Shown: positions 1 through 8,698, counted from the stretch's first letter. The stretch: 64,000 nucleotides of DNA from Syntrophobacter sp963666995 (GCA_963666995.1 OY762941.1:310001-374000); one strand, 5' to 3'. Notes: generated by a model from the letters alone, not told the origin. A program made the numbers and translations.

Positions 1-1
1 C

Positions 2-382
2 CTGCTCAATGAAGGGTGCGCTTACGACACGATCAAGGTCAAGGGAAGACTCCAGGACGGCAAGCTGATTTTTGAAAATTCGGTCGTGGACGGCCCCTGC
101 GCCCGGATGGTCTGGCACGGAGAAATCAACCTGGAGGAAAAGAAGATCGACGTCACCGTTATCGTGGCCCCTTTCAGGACCGTGGACAGGATCATCGACA
201 AGGTGCCGCTCGTCGGGAAACTCCTGAACGGATCGCTCATCTCGATTCCCGTGCGGGTCTCCGGAGACCTGACCGACCCCGCCGTGGTTCCCATGTCACC
301 GTCTGCCGTGGGAAACGGATTGCTCGGGTTTATGAAGAGGACCTTTGAACTCCCCTTTTCCCTGCTGCAGCCCCTGTTCTGA
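2..382 (+). CDS. AsmA-like / YhdP-like protein, C-terminal end (partial)
   Basis: The reading frame is open at the left edge of the window and ends at a TGA at 380-382, so only the last 126 or so residues are present. The visible part alternates short beta-strand-like segments (LQDGKLIFEN, MVWHGEINLEEKKIDVTV) and then has VPLVGKLLNGSLISIPVRVSGDL. That resembles the end of AsmA/DUF3971/YhdP-type proteins, large inner-membrane-anchored proteins of the periplasm linked to lipid transport and envelope assembly. In those families a conserved 'P.lG.ll.G....pv.v.G.l.dP' segment lies near the C-terminus, and it matches here. No catalytic motif is expected. The family call rests on this short C-terminal signature only, so it is moderate. 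Confidence 0.6.
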   Translation: MLNEGCAYDTIKVKGRLQDGKLIFENSVVDGPCARMVWHGEINLEEKKIDVTVIVAPFRTVDRIIDKVPLVGKLLNGSLISIPVRVSGDLTDPAVVPMSPSAVGNGLLGFMKRTFELPFSLLQPLF

Positions 383-567
383 TGTGGGGCCGCAATCGGT
401 TTCCGGATTTCCCATCCTGCTGAGCATGTTGCCGTCTGAATTGAGTGAACGTGTTAGAATCCTTTGCATTCGGGGACTTGACAACCCCCCAGACCCTCCA
501 AATCACTGCAGAGGAAGAGAAGCGTTTCAGATTGAATTTTTTCCTTTCAGAGAATCAAATATTTTAT

Positions 568-600
568 TTGACAGCTAACTAAGTTTGGCGCTACTAATAT
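568..600 (+). promoter_or_regulatory. Possible promoter of the metal ATPase gene
   Basis: A perfect TTGACA lies at 568-573 in an AT-rich stretch. A TAATAT (595-600) follows after a long 21-bp spacer; TACTAA at 592-597 would give 18 bp. Long spacers are typical of MerR-type metal-responsive promoters, but I see no clear MerR dyad between the boxes. The rest of the 300-bp gap (383-681) shows no gene. Confidence 0.3.
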
Positions 601-681
601 TCTGTGTGATCGTCATCATCCATGGCTCAGATTTGGGTGATATAGCTTATGCACCAACCCGGTATCAGGGGATCCGACTGA

Positions 682-2889
682 ATGGAAAGGCTGACCTTTC
701 GAATCAAGGGAATGTGCTGCGGCGATGAAATCTCGATCCTCAAAAGGAGCGTGGGGCCGGTTGTCGGCGGGGAACTCAATCTCACCTTCGACCTGCTGAA
801 CGGCAAGATGACCGTTCACACCTCCGGCAAGGCGGTTTCAAGGGAACAAATCGAGGAAACCGTTGCGGGCACGGGCATGCAGGCAGTCCCATGGATGGAA
901 GAATGCGCGGCGGGCGTCTGCGCCGTCGAGGAAGGGGCCTGGCAGCGGCACGGCAGACTGTTGCTTTGCGCCGCAAGCGGCCTTCTCGCACTGGCCGGTT
1001 TCCTCGCGGACACCGTGCACCATGGAAGCGTACTCTCGGCACTGGCGGGAGACGGGCGAACGAGCGGGGGCGCTCCCCTGCACTCGATCGTTTTCTACGC
1101 ATGCGGGATTGCCGCCGGCGGATGGTTCGTCGCCCCCCGGGCATTCCATGCGGCACGACAGTTGAGGCCCGACATGAACCTCCTTATGACCGTTGCGGTC
1201 ATCGGGGCAATTGTTATCAACCAGTGGTTCGAAGCGGCCTCGGTCGCCTTTCTTTTTTCACTCGCGCTGCTCCTCGAATCCTGGAGCATCGGGCGCGCCC
1301 GCAACGCAATAAAGGCCCTGACCGATATCGTCCCCCAGACGGCGCGGTTCCTCTGCCCGGCGGATGGGGACATCGAGGAAAGACCCGTCGGGGAGGTGCC
1401 CGTCGGCGCAACGGTCCTGGTCCGGCCTGGCGAGAAGATCCCTCTCGACGGCGTAGTGACGTCGGGCACGACTTCAGTCAACGAAGCCCCCATCACCGGC
1501 GAGTCCATCCCGGCGGGGAAGGAACCCGGCGACCAGGTGTTTGCCGGGACCATCAACGGGGATGGGGCCGTCGAATTCCGATCGACCAAGCCGGCCGGCG
1601 ACACGACCCTCGCGAGGATCATCCGAATGGTCGAGGAGGGGCAGGCTCACCGCGCGCCGACCGAGCAGTGGGTTGAACGGTTCGCCCGCTTCTATACTCC
1701 GTTCATGATGTTTCTGTCGGCCGCAGTCGCAGTCGTCCCACCACTGCTGTTCGGCGGAGAATGGCACAGGTGGTTCTACGAGGCGCTGGTGCTGCTGGTG
1801 ATCGCCTGCCCGTGCTCCCTCCTCATTTCGACTCCCGTGAGCATCGTCGCGGGCCTCACATCCGCCGCCCGAAACGGGGTGCTCATCAAGGGAGGAGCCT
1901 TTCTCGAAGCCCCGGCGCACCTGCGCGCGATCGCTTTCGACAAGACCGGCACGCTCACCCGCGGGGAACCGTCCGTTGTGGAAATCTTCGCCCTGAACGG
2001 CCACACGGAAGAGGACCTGCTGGCAAAGGCGGCATCCCTCGAGGCCCAGAGTACACACCCGCTTGCCCGGGCCGTCTTGAATGAAGCCGAAGCACGGGGG
2101 ATCGCATTCACCCCCGCGCAGGACTTCACCATCCTCCCCGGACAGGGGGCGATGGGGACCCTCGGAGACGCGCGTTACTGGATCGGAAGCCACCGGATGC
2201 TCGAACACTCGGGAAAGGAAGATCCCCGATTTCATGAAATGGCCGCCCGCCTTGAAGACGGAGGACATTCGCTCGTGGCGATGTGGTGCGACGAACATAT
2301 CTGCGGGGTCATGAGCATCGCGGACCGGGTGAGGCCCGAAGCAAAAGCGGTCGTCAGCGACCTCAAGGCCCTCGGTATCTCACGGGTCGTCATGATTACC
2401 GGGGACAACGACCGCACGGCATCGCACGTGGCCGCGCTGATCGGTCCGGACGACTACCGTTCCGAACTTCTCCCGGAAGACAAGGTCAGGTTCGTTTCCG
2501 AACTCAAGAAGGAATTCGGCCCGACGGCCATGGTGGGAGACGGCGTGAACGATGCACCGGCCATGACCGCCGCTTCGCTCGCCGTCGCAATGGGGGCGAT
2601 GGGATCGGACGCCGCCATAGAGACGGCGGATATCGCGCTTATGTCGGATGATCTCACCGGGCTTCCCTGGCTGGTCCGCCATTCGCGGAGGACCCTTTCG
2701 ATCATCAAACAAAACATCACCTTTTCGATAGGGGTGAAGGCCGCCTTCGTGCTCCTCTGCATCGCGGGAATGGCCAATCTCTGGGGAGCCATCGCCGCCG
2801 ACATGGGAGCATCCCTCCTGGTGATCTTCAATGGATTGAGGCTGCTGGGGCAGGAACGCCAGTGCCCCGAGGCACAACACACAGGATGA
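682..2889 (+). CDS. zntA: Heavy-metal P1B-type ATPase (Zn/Cd/Pb class)
   Basis: 735-residue inner-membrane efflux ATPase that should export Zn(II), Cd(II) or Pb(II). The N-terminal HMA-type domain carries GMCCGDE instead of the usual GMxCxxC; a CCxxE site is known from Zn-selective P1B-2 pumps. A long N-terminal region adds further Cys residues (ECAAGVCAVEE). Visible core motifs are TGES in the actuator domain, the transmembrane metal site ACPCSLLISTP, DKTGTLT with the phosphorylated Asp, STHPLA (the HP motif of the nucleotide-binding domain) and GDGVNDAPA. CPC followed by SLLISTP fits the Zn/Cd/Pb subgroup rather than the copper subgroup (CPCALGLATP). No metal regulator gene adjoins it; the nearest is the ArsR gene 3.9 kb downstream. 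The exact metal cannot be read from sequence. Confidence 0.9.
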   Translation: MERLTFRIKGMCCGDEISILKRSVGPVVGGELNLTFDLLNGKMTVHTSGKAVSREQIEETVAGTGMQAVPWMEECAAGVCAVEEGAWQRHGRLLLCAASGLLALAGFLADTVHHGSVLSALAGDGRTSGGAPLHSIVFYACGIAAGGWFVAPRAFHAARQLRPDMNLLMTVAVIGAIVINQWFEAASVAFLFSLALLLESWSIGRARNAIKALTDIVPQTARFLCPADGDIEERPVGEVPVGATVLVRPGEKIPLDGVVTSGTTSVNEAPITGESIPAGKEPGDQVFAGTINGDGAVEFRSTKPAGDTTLARIIRMVEEGQAHRAPTEQWVERFARFYTPFMMFLSAAVAVVPPLLFGGEWHRWFYEALVLLVIACPCSLLISTPVSIVAGLTSAARNGVLIKGGAFLEAPAHLRAIAFDKTGTLTRGEPSVVEIFALNGHTEEDLLAKAASLEAQSTHPLARAVLNEAEARGIAFTPAQDFTILPGQGAMGTLGDARYWIGSHRMLEHSGKEDPRFHEMAARLEDGGHSLVAMWCDEHICGVMSIADRVRPEAKAVVSDLKALGISRVVMITGDNDRTASHVAALIGPDDYRSELLPEDKVRFVSELKKEFGPTAMVGDGVNDAPAMTAASLAVAMGAMGSDAAIETADIALMSDDLTGLPWLVRHSRRTLSIIKQNITFSIGVKAAFVLLCIAGMANLWGAIAADMGASLLVIFNGLRLLGQERQCPEAQHTG

Positions 2890-2934
2890 CTCAAATGCAT
2901 CGCCGGAACCAATGGTTCCCCTCCCCATATCCCT

Positions 2935-3987
2935 TCATTCCACCGCGGCCCCTTCCTTTGCAATGATCTGCCTTTTTTCTTTCGAGGACTTGGGATCACA
3001 CTCCTCCAGCCGCTTTAACCCCTCGCCGTACCATTTAAGTCCCCGCTTCGTCTGGAGCCTCTGCTCTTCGAGGTCTTTGGGCAGTCTCCCCTGAGAGCAC
3101 CTCGAGAGGATGTGGACTTTCGATTCGGGTTCGAGGGCCTGGTGGTTGGTCATAAAGTCCACCAGTGCGGCCCACTCGCCGGCCGAAGGTCCTCCCCACC
3201 GGCGCGCGGCGGCAAAAAGGCGGTAGCAGACCAGGGCGGCATCGCGGTCTTCCTCGGTCTGGAAATGGCGACCGCTGTAAAGTCGCATGGCCTCTTTGCC
3301 CACCTGGCTGGTAAAGGTGAGGTAGAACCAGCGGAGAACAAAGAAATACCCCTCACGACTCAATTCCTTACCCGCCCAGTACAGGGGATTGCCCAGGTTC
3401 TTCACGTTCATCGCCCATCTTGCAGCGCGATAAAGGTGGGGATTTCGCCGGAGCAACTGAAGCAGGGGGTTTTCATTGATCTTCCGGTACACCTGGTAGT
3501 AGCGCTGGTAATCGCTGAGCTTGCGGTTCCCGAGGTATTTGAAGGGGGATGTCATGGCCAGCCGGGTCACCCTCTGGCTCACGCGCCGGATCAGTTGGAG
3601 GGACTCGAGCAGGGACGTTTCGTAATGGGGCTCATCCGCGCCGGGATAATAGATCGAACTGATCGCACGCACGATGCCGACAGCCTTCTGGTTGAGCGCA
3701 TCCAGGCTGAGCTGCAGCTCGACTTCGGGGACCGACCATATCTCCTGGCGCATCTGCCGGATGAGTTCGAGGGCCTGCCGGTCGGCGGGGCCGGGAGAAG
3801 GCAGTACGTCCAGTTCGTGTTCCTCTTCGAACTGGTCCTCGAACATTCGCTTGAGCTTCCGCCTGAGCCACCATCGCACCACGACCAGCGCGATGATGGT
3901 CGCAAGGGTCAGCACCAGGAAGAAAGCGCTTACCCAATGCCGCGAAACCAGTTCCGCGAGGGTATTTATTCCGAGGTGTTCATCCAT
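2935..3987 (-). CDS. Unrecognised single-pass membrane protein, 350 aa
   Basis: I do not recognise this family. The protein has one clear transmembrane helix near the N-terminus (AFFLVLTLATIIALVVVRWW), followed by basic residues (RRKLKR), so the bulk is probably cytoplasmic. The rest is helical and rich in Arg, Leu and Tyr, with the segment NPLYWAGKELSREGYF and a charged C-terminal tail ending in KSSKEKRQIIAKEGAAVE. No catalytic motif is visible. Its start lies about 95 bp downstream of the stop of the RdgC-family gene on the same strand, so the two may be cotranscribed. It converges with the metal ATPase gene, with only 45 bp between the stop codons. Confidence 0.6.
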   Translation of the reverse strand: MDEHLGINTLAELVSRHWVSAFFLVLTLATIIALVVVRWWLRRKLKRMFEDQFEEEHELDVLPSPGPADRQALELIRQMRQEIWSVPEVELQLSLDALNQKAVGIVRAISSIYYPGADEPHYETSLLESLQLIRRVSQRVTRLAMTSPFKYLGNRKLSDYQRYYQVYRKINENPLLQLLRRNPHLYRAARWAMNVKNLGNPLYWAGKELSREGYFFVLRWFYLTFTSQVGKEAMRLYSGRHFQTEEDRDAALVCYRLFAAARRWGGPSAGEWAALVDFMTNHQALEPESKVHILSRCSQGRLPKDLEEQRLQTKRGLKWYGEGLKRLEECDPKSSKEKRQIIAKEGAAVE

Positions 3988-4083
3988 GATCGACTGTCAC
4001 CCCGCCTTCCCCACCAAAGGAGCAAAGCTCTCCACGCGCGCCCCGCAGCCATGCACCTGCGACATGCTCATCTTGCGCGGACA

Positions 4084-5241
4084 TCAGAACGGCGGGCGCC
4101 CGTCATCCTCTTTAGCATCATGCCCGTCTTCCCCGCCCGCCATCCATGCCCTCATCTGCGGCAATGCTTCCGATTCCCACCGCGGCTCCAGCCGCTGTGA
4201 CAGAAACCGGGCGTAGAGGGCGTTCAGGACGGAAGAGACCTCTTCGAAGAAGAACATCTTCTCGAGGAACGCGCCGTCGGGGTCTTCCTCGTCGAAGTCC
4301 CGCATCTGCTTGGGAGTTTTCAGGCCCTTGAAGGCCCACAGGGAACTGTCCAGGGTGAAGAGGTATTCATTGTCGCCAACCATGAGGAACAGTTGAATCT
4401 CGTGAACGAGCTTGCCCTGCTGCAAAGCGGTCCTCGCTTCGTGGAGGGAGTTTGCCTGGCTGGTGCAAATTACCTTCTCTTTTCCCTCACCCGGCTTCGT
4501 GAGGACGAGCCGCTCGCCGAGATGGAGTTCCGCCACCTTCCCGTCCGCTTCGATCGACCCGCCTTCGTGCTCCGCGAAAAACCACAGCCAGGTAAGAAAT
4601 TCATGCCCGAGAAAGCGTCCTTCCTCCATGGCGAAAGTGGATTGAATGGATACCATTGAATTCAGGATATCCTTCTGCCGTCCGTCCAGGGGAAGCAGGT
4701 TGAGCGCCCAGTGGGCGTGAAAGAGCGGCACGGGGTAGAGTTTGAAGTACTCTTCGAATTGATTGAGGAAAGCGTCCAACATTTTTGTGCTCGTCGTTCC
4801 GACGAACATCCACTTCTGCGCGGTATTCCATGCGACCTGGCAGATAGCCGGCAGCAGCAGCGCTCTGCTGAGCAGCCAGCTCTTGACGTTCTCCTCTATG
4901 TCGATCCTCTCCTCACGCGACGGCCATTTCCCGTTGTTCTCATCCCGATGCTTCTGAACGGCTTCCCGGATGTATTTCTTCTGAACCATCGAAGGGACCT
5001 TCCGCTGGTCCAGGCGAAAATTGAAAGCCACGTACTCGCCCTTGTGGTAGGAACCGAACGGAAAGGTCGGTTCGAACAGATCGTCCCAGGAGGTGAAACC
5101 CTGGGCCTGCTCCTGGTCGTCGTCCGGCTCCTTGAAGCACCCGGCATTCAGCTTCTCGTCGATGAAGCCCCAAAAGTCGTCCCTGACCTCATCCGGCACA
5201 TAGAATCGGGAAAAAGTTGCGGAAGAAGATGTAATTGCCAT
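4084..5241 (-). CDS. rdgC: RdgC-family recombination-associated protein
   Basis: 385 residues. RdgC is a ring-shaped DNA-binding protein that counteracts RecA filament formation and is linked to replication-associated recombination. The family pattern is visible in the middle: VAFNFRLDQRKVPSMVQKKY, then a basic helix (REERIDIEENVKSWLLSRALLLPA), then WMFVGTTSTKMLDAFLNQFE, and later LGHEFLTWLWFFAEHEGG. This order (R.DtRkvP, sR..reLke.vk..Ll.rAlP.p, lGttS.ka...f..lF, lG.EFLtWLW....eGG) is that of COG2974 RdgC. The length exceeds the roughly 300 residues of E. coli RdgC, with extra acidic sequence at the C-terminus. The assignment is by remembered family pattern, so it is good but not certain. 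Confidence 0.75.
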   Translation of the reverse strand: MAITSSSATFSRFYVPDEVRDDFWGFIDEKLNAGCFKEPDDDQEQAQGFTSWDDLFEPTFPFGSYHKGEYVAFNFRLDQRKVPSMVQKKYIREAVQKHRDENNGKWPSREERIDIEENVKSWLLSRALLLPAICQVAWNTAQKWMFVGTTSTKMLDAFLNQFEEYFKLYPVPLFHAHWALNLLPLDGRQKDILNSMVSIQSTFAMEEGRFLGHEFLTWLWFFAEHEGGSIEADGKVAELHLGERLVLTKPGEGKEKVICTSQANSLHEARTALQQGKLVHEIQLFLMVGDNEYLFTLDSSLWAFKGLKTPKQMRDFDEEDPDGAFLEKMFFFEEVSSVLNALYARFLSQRLEPRWESEALPQMRAWMAGGEDGHDAKEDDGRPPF

Positions 5242-5311
5242 ATAAATATCGTCCTGTCTGGGAAGAATCGGATTTCGGGAACCTCATTCCGCCGGAGGCC
5301 CCGGTTCCGGT

Positions 5312-5425
5312 TTAACGTCTGGTAGCCTGTTGCGCCTCTTTAGCCTTCAGTTTCTGCGCTTTTTCTTTTCTCCTGCGGCGACGATCCAATTCCTTTTTTC
5401 TCTCTGTCTTCTTATGCTTGGCCAT
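5312..5425 (-). CDS. Very basic 37-residue protein (MAKHKKTERKKELDRRRRRK...)
   Basis: A short open frame of 37 residues composed mostly of Lys, Arg, Glu and Gln. The ATG at 5425 is preceded by a strong Shine-Dalgarno sequence (GGAGG, six bases upstream), which fixes the start. The frame itself runs open upstream to 5500, but that part has no ribosome binding site. Composition predicts a single charged alpha-helix. Similar short KHKKTERxKELDRRRRR proteins occur, as far as I recall, in other deltaproteobacteria as hypothetical proteins. Nucleic-acid or ribosome binding is a guess from charge alone. It lies between the DUF151 nuclease gene and rdgC, all on the minus strand. Confidence 0.65.
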   Translation of the reverse strand: MAKHKKTERKKELDRRRRRKEKAQKLKAKEAQQATRR

Positions 5426-5608
5426 ATTTTCCTCCGATGGTTTCTGTCCATCCCCACAAACAATAAAGCCGGAGGGAACACACCGGCTGATTGTCTGCAC
5501 CAGGTTGCAGTTTATTACAATGGGCTTTGTGTTTCTGGCAGCTTTTCTTTATAGCAAATCCCCCACAGAGTCAAAGGCAATTCCCGGCGCGGACGCCGGG
5601 AGGTCCGG

Positions 5609-6064
5609 TCAAAACTTGACCGTTCTTACGATCATTTCGTATTCCTGGACTTCCTCCGGGCTCAGTTCACGCCGCAGCAGCTTTTTGCTGACCATGATCG
5701 GACATTTTTGGTGAAGGGCCAGAGCGACCGCATCGCTGGGCCTGCTGTCGAAGATGACCTCCTCCCCCTGGATCTGTACGATCACCTTTGCGTAGTATGT
5801 GTTCTCCTGCATCCCGAAGATTTCAATCCGTTCGACGACGACCCCGGCGCGATCGAGCATCGAAATGTAGAGATCGTGGGTGAGAGGGCGTTTCGGTTCG
5901 ACGAGGCCCTTTTCCTTGGCGATGGCCGTAATTTCCGCATCTCCGACGAACATCAGGAAATAGTACGAATCATCTTCCGATTCCCTGAGCACTACCATAT
6001 TTCCCTGGATCCGGTCCGTCTTGATAAAAACTTCCTTCGCCTCGACAAATTCCTTGGATTCCAT
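5609..6064 (-). CDS. DUF151 bifunctional nuclease family protein
   Basis: 151 residues matching the DUF151/bifunctional nuclease family (DNase/RNase activity described in plants; bacterial role poorly defined). Family features seen: MVVLRESEDDSYYFLMFVGDAEITAIA at the N-terminus, then RPLTHDLYISMLDRAGVVVERIEI, and the signature IFDSRPSDAVALALHQKCPIMV followed by SKKLL. The length is typical for a single-domain member. ATG at 6064 is preceded on the minus strand by GGAGGAATCC, giving a good ribosome binding site. A gene-free stretch of about 700 bp lies upstream. Confidence 0.85.
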   Translation of the reverse strand: MESKEFVEAKEVFIKTDRIQGNMVVLRESEDDSYYFLMFVGDAEITAIAKEKGLVEPKRPLTHDLYISMLDRAGVVVERIEIFGMQENTYYAKVIVQIQGEEVIFDSRPSDAVALALHQKCPIMVSKKLLRRELSPEEVQEYEMIVRTVKF

Positions 6065-6718
6065 GGATTCCTCCTGACTGTGGATAATGTCCGCCCGGAA
6101 GAGCCGGTACTGCCGGCCCCGGCCTGCAACGGCCGCCCCCCGCTCCCCGCTCCCCGTCGCTCAGGCCCGTGTCGGCACCGAGGCTCCGGATTCGATCCTC
6201 ATTGCCGGTTTGTGGTCCGTGCCGTGGTGCTTTTCCCCGGCTCGCCCCGCCGCCTCCCTCGATGATTGTCAAGGCTCCCGTAAATTCCAGGTGGCTATCC
6301 GGTTGGACAACGCTCCCGATAAAATGCGACGGCCTGTGCTTCGCACCCCGGCGCGGAATTGCTTTCACCAGTCGATGCAACCGTCCCTGCGGTTTCAGTC
6401 CACACACAGCCTGCTCCGGACGTTGATTCCTCTTCTCAGGCTCATCAATATATATAGTATCGTAGACTCCATTTGCAAGAAGTCAACAAGCCGATTATTC
6501 CCTCGGATGCGAATGTAACGCATTCTGCTGGAGTTCGCGATGTTGTCCCGACCCGCTCAAACGCTGCTCCCCCGTCCGTCTAACCTCCAGCTTGCGCTCC
6601 GCAAATCATCGCAGGCGATTGCCGTTCCGTATGAGGCAAACCCGGTCCGCCGGCTTTTTTCAAAACGGGCTCGAACCCTTCGCATTCCCGGGTTTTCCTT
6701 GGGTGCCTCAAAAAGTTG
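6065..6718. other. Long intergenic gap without a convincing gene
   Basis: About 650 bp between the divergent DUF151 and arsR genes. I find no ORF with a ribosome binding site and family resemblance. The left part is C-rich on the plus strand, with a small direct repeat (CCGCTCCCCGCTCCCCG near 6140-6160). An AT-rich patch (ATCAATATATATAGTATCG, near 6444) could hold promoter elements for the DUF151 gene. A structured RNA cannot be excluded by eye. Confidence 0.5.
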
Positions 6719-6750
6719 TTGACCCCGGCAAGCTAAATCACTATATTTAG
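6719..6750 (+). promoter_or_regulatory. arsR promoter with overlapping palindromic operator
   Basis: TTGACC at 6719-6724 and TATATT at 6742-6747 form a sigma-70-type promoter with an ideal 17-bp spacer. The perfect inverted repeat CTAAAT-N6-ATTTAG (6733-6738 and 6745-6750) covers the -10 box. A repressor bound there would block RNA polymerase, the standard autoregulatory arrangement of ArsR-family genes. The arsR start codon is 27 bp downstream. Confidence 0.75.
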
Positions 6751-6776
6751 ATGCAACAATACATAGGGAGACTCCG

Positions 6777-7121
6777 ATGAAGGATTTCATAAAGGTCATG
6801 AAGGCCCTGTCTGACCCGAATCGCGTAAAAATTGTCAAAATGCTTCAACAGAAGATAATGTGCGTTTGTGAGCTTCAGGCAGCGTTGGGGATCGCCCAGC
6901 CCACTGTATCCATCCACCTGAAGATCCTCGAGGAGGCCGGCCTGGTGCGCTTCAAGAAAGAGGGGCAGTGGGTCAACTACCATCTCTCTGACGGCGGCCG
7001 TAATCCGTATGCGTCGGCCCTTTTGGAGGATCTCAGAGTCTGGCTCCAGGATGATCCCGAAATCGTGCGCCTGGCGGAAAACCTGCCCGGGATACGAAGA
7101 GAAGAGATATGCAGGAAATAG
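6777..7121 (+). CDS. arsR: ArsR-family metalloid-responsive repressor
   Basis: 114 residues with the winged-helix fold of the ArsR/SmtB family: ALSDPNRVKIVKMLQ (helix 1-2), then QPTVSIHLKILEEAGLVRFKKEGQWVNYHLS (recognition helix and wing). The segment MCVCELQ matches the ELCVCDL As(III)-binding site of classical ArsR, with the Cys-x-Cys pair at about residues 23-25. That suggests sensing of arsenite, antimonite or trivalent organoarsenicals. The gene leads a plus-strand run of permease and thioredoxin-like genes. The palindrome over its own -10 box predicts autorepression relieved by metalloid. GAGAC, four bases before the ATG at 6777, is a weak ribosome binding site. Confidence 0.88.
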   Translation: MKDFIKVMKALSDPNRVKIVKMLQQKIMCVCELQAALGIAQPTVSIHLKILEEAGLVRFKKEGQWVNYHLSDGGRNPYASALLEDLRVWLQDDPEIVRLAENLPGIRREEICRK

Positions 7122-7170
7122 CCCCTTTTCAAATCGGGTGCTGCTTCTGCCGCAACCGATTGGATATCCG

Positions 7171-8271
7171 ATGAAAACGATCAACGAAAATTGCTGCTGT
7201 CCGGTGAACGACGATGCGCAGGCGGATCGCCCGCGTTCGTTCCGCTCGGGAGTTCCCACCCTCAGGTACATCCTGCTCGGTGTGCCCCTGTTCACGGCAT
7301 GGTGGCTGATCTATCTCAATCTGGAAGCCTTCTCCAGGTTCCTGGCGTATGACCTGTTGCATCTCCGCGCCGGCGCGCATTTCAGCGATGCCGTGCAGTT
7401 CTTTCTCTATGACACCCCCAAGGTCCTGATGCTGCTGACGCTTGTGGTGTTCGGGGTAGGAGTTATCCGGTCTTTTTTCACCCCTGAGCGCACCCGGAAG
7501 ATTCTTGCCGGCAAGGCGGAATCCCTGGGGAATGTGCTGGCAGCCCTGCTCGGGACCGTGACCCCCTTTTGCAGTTGCTCAGCAATACCTCTTTTCATAG
7601 GGTTCGTCACGACGGGTGTGCCCCTGGGTGTAACGTTTTCATTTCTCATCTCAGCCCCCATGGTCAATGAGATAGCCCTCGTTCTGCTCTACGGCCTGTT
7701 CGGCTGGAAAGTGGCCGTCATCTATCTCGGCACGGGGCTCCTCATCGCAATGATCGCCGGCTGGACGATAGGACGCTTGCGAATGGAGAAATACCTGGAA
7801 GACTGGGTCCTCCGGATCGAAGTTGGCGAGAACCGCATGCCGGAGGAGCGCAGGACTTGGACCGACCGGCTGGAATACGGGCTCGAAGCGGTACGGGACA
7901 TCGTAGGTAAGGTTTGGGTTTATGTCGTTCTCGGGATCGCGGTCGGCGCTGTAATTCATGGCTACGTGCCCGAGGGATTCATGGCCTCCATCATGGGCAA
8001 GGGGGCCTGGTGGTCGGTGCCCCTCTCGGTCATGATCGGGATACCGATGTACTCCAACGCCGCCGGGATCATTCCCATCGTACATGCTCTCCTCGAGAAG
8101 GGCGCAGCGCTGGGTACGGTGCTCGCATTCATGATGTCCGTGATCGCATTGTCGTTGCCGGAGGCGATCATCCTGCGCAAAGTGCTCAAACCGCAGCTCA
8201 TCGCGATTTTCTTCGGAGTTGTGGGGGTTGGGATCGTGCTTGTGGGTTACCTTTTCAACTTCCTGATTTGA
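7171..8271 (+). CDS. arsP: ArsP/DUF318-type permease (YraQ-like)
   Basis: 366 residues from ATG 7171; the frame is open further upstream but would overlap arsR. Two blocks of transmembrane helices are separated by a hydrophilic loop (around EVGENRMPEERRTWTDRLEY). The family signature TPFCSCSAIPLFIGFVTTGV is followed by FLISAPMVNE, and the second half has IGIPMYSNAAGIIPIV. DUF318 permeases next to arsR include ArsP, an exporter of trivalent organoarsenicals. An unusual N-terminal CCC triplet (residues 8-10) could bind a thiophilic ion. The gene follows arsR by 49 bp and precedes a small thioredoxin-like gene, a common trio. No strong Shine-Dalgarno sequence is visible. The substrate is inferred from context only. 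Confidence 0.8.
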   Translation: MKTINENCCCPVNDDAQADRPRSFRSGVPTLRYILLGVPLFTAWWLIYLNLEAFSRFLAYDLLHLRAGAHFSDAVQFFLYDTPKVLMLLTLVVFGVGVIRSFFTPERTRKILAGKAESLGNVLAALLGTVTPFCSCSAIPLFIGFVTTGVPLGVTFSFLISAPMVNEIALVLLYGLFGWKVAVIYLGTGLLIAMIAGWTIGRLRMEKYLEDWVLRIEVGENRMPEERRTWTDRLEYGLEAVRDIVGKVWVYVVLGIAVGAVIHGYVPEGFMASIMGKGAWWSVPLSVMIGIPMYSNAAGIIPIVHALLEKGAALGTVLAFMMSVIALSLPEAIILRKVLKPQLIAIFFGVVGVGIVLVGYLFNFLI

Positions 8272-8312
8272 TCGGGATAACTCGGAACTTTTAGAAAACC
8301 AAGGAGAATCGA

Positions 8313-8543
8313 ATGAATATCAAGATCCTGGGTCCAGGATGCAAAAAATGCAATGAAACGGAAAAGGTGGTGAAAGAGGCTGTTGCGCAGGCGGGCGTTG
8401 ACGCAGTCGTCCTGCACGTAACCGATCTTGCCGAAATCGCCGGATACGGCATTTTCAGCACGCCCGCCGTCATCGTCGATGAGAAGGTGAAATCGGTGGG
8501 AAAAATCCCGACCAAAAATGAAGTCATGGCCTGGCTCAGCTAG
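8313..8543 (+). CDS. Small thioredoxin-like protein (TM0996/MTH895 type)
   Basis: 76 residues, beginning MNIKILGPGCKKCNETEKVV, with a CKKC redox motif at residues 10-13 and the cis-Pro segment ISTPAVIVDEKV (as IFSTPAVIVDE) typical of this mini-thioredoxin family. It is cytoplasmic (no signal peptide) and has a good ribosome binding site (AAGGAGA). It regularly occurs beside DUF318 permeases and arsR; here it may deliver electrons to, or take metalloid from, the permease. In the Shewanella arsEFG system, small redox proteins act with a membrane exporter on aromatic arsenicals. A similar role is possible here but not shown. Confidence 0.85.
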   Translation: MNIKILGPGCKKCNETEKVVKEAVAQAGVDAVVLHVTDLAEIAGYGIFSTPAVIVDEKVKSVGKIPTKNEVMAWLS

Positions 8544-8602
8544 CGCTTTTCAAGGTTCAGCTTGAGCGGGAATGGAGACAGCGGGTCAAAACCGGTCAGT
8601 TT

Positions 8603-8639
8603 CACGGCATGAGGGAAGCGTTACTCCCCTCATGCCGTG
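8603..8639. terminator. Strong hairpin between two thioredoxin-like genes
   Basis: A perfect 13-bp stem, CACGGCATGAGGG (8603-8615) with CCCTCATGCCGTG (8627-8639), and an 11-base loop. No T-run follows on either strand. It could be a Rho-assisted or processing hairpin that separates the arsR-arsP-trx unit from the next gene. Confidence 0.55.
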
Positions 8640-8698
8640 CGGACGCCGACCGGAGTCCGCCATGTGAAGCGTAAATCCTCAATCCGAGGGGCGTGTTC

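Noticed and set aside
5970..6407. 145-residue minus-strand ORF overlapping the DUF151 gene
   Set aside because: Overlaps a well-recognised gene in another frame, with low-complexity Gly/Arg-rich sequence; a shadow of GC-rich DNA.
6640..6715. Possible tRNA remnant (GGGTTCGAGCCC on the minus strand)
   Set aside because: Only a T-arm-like match; no acceptor stem, anticodon arm or CCA can be built around it.
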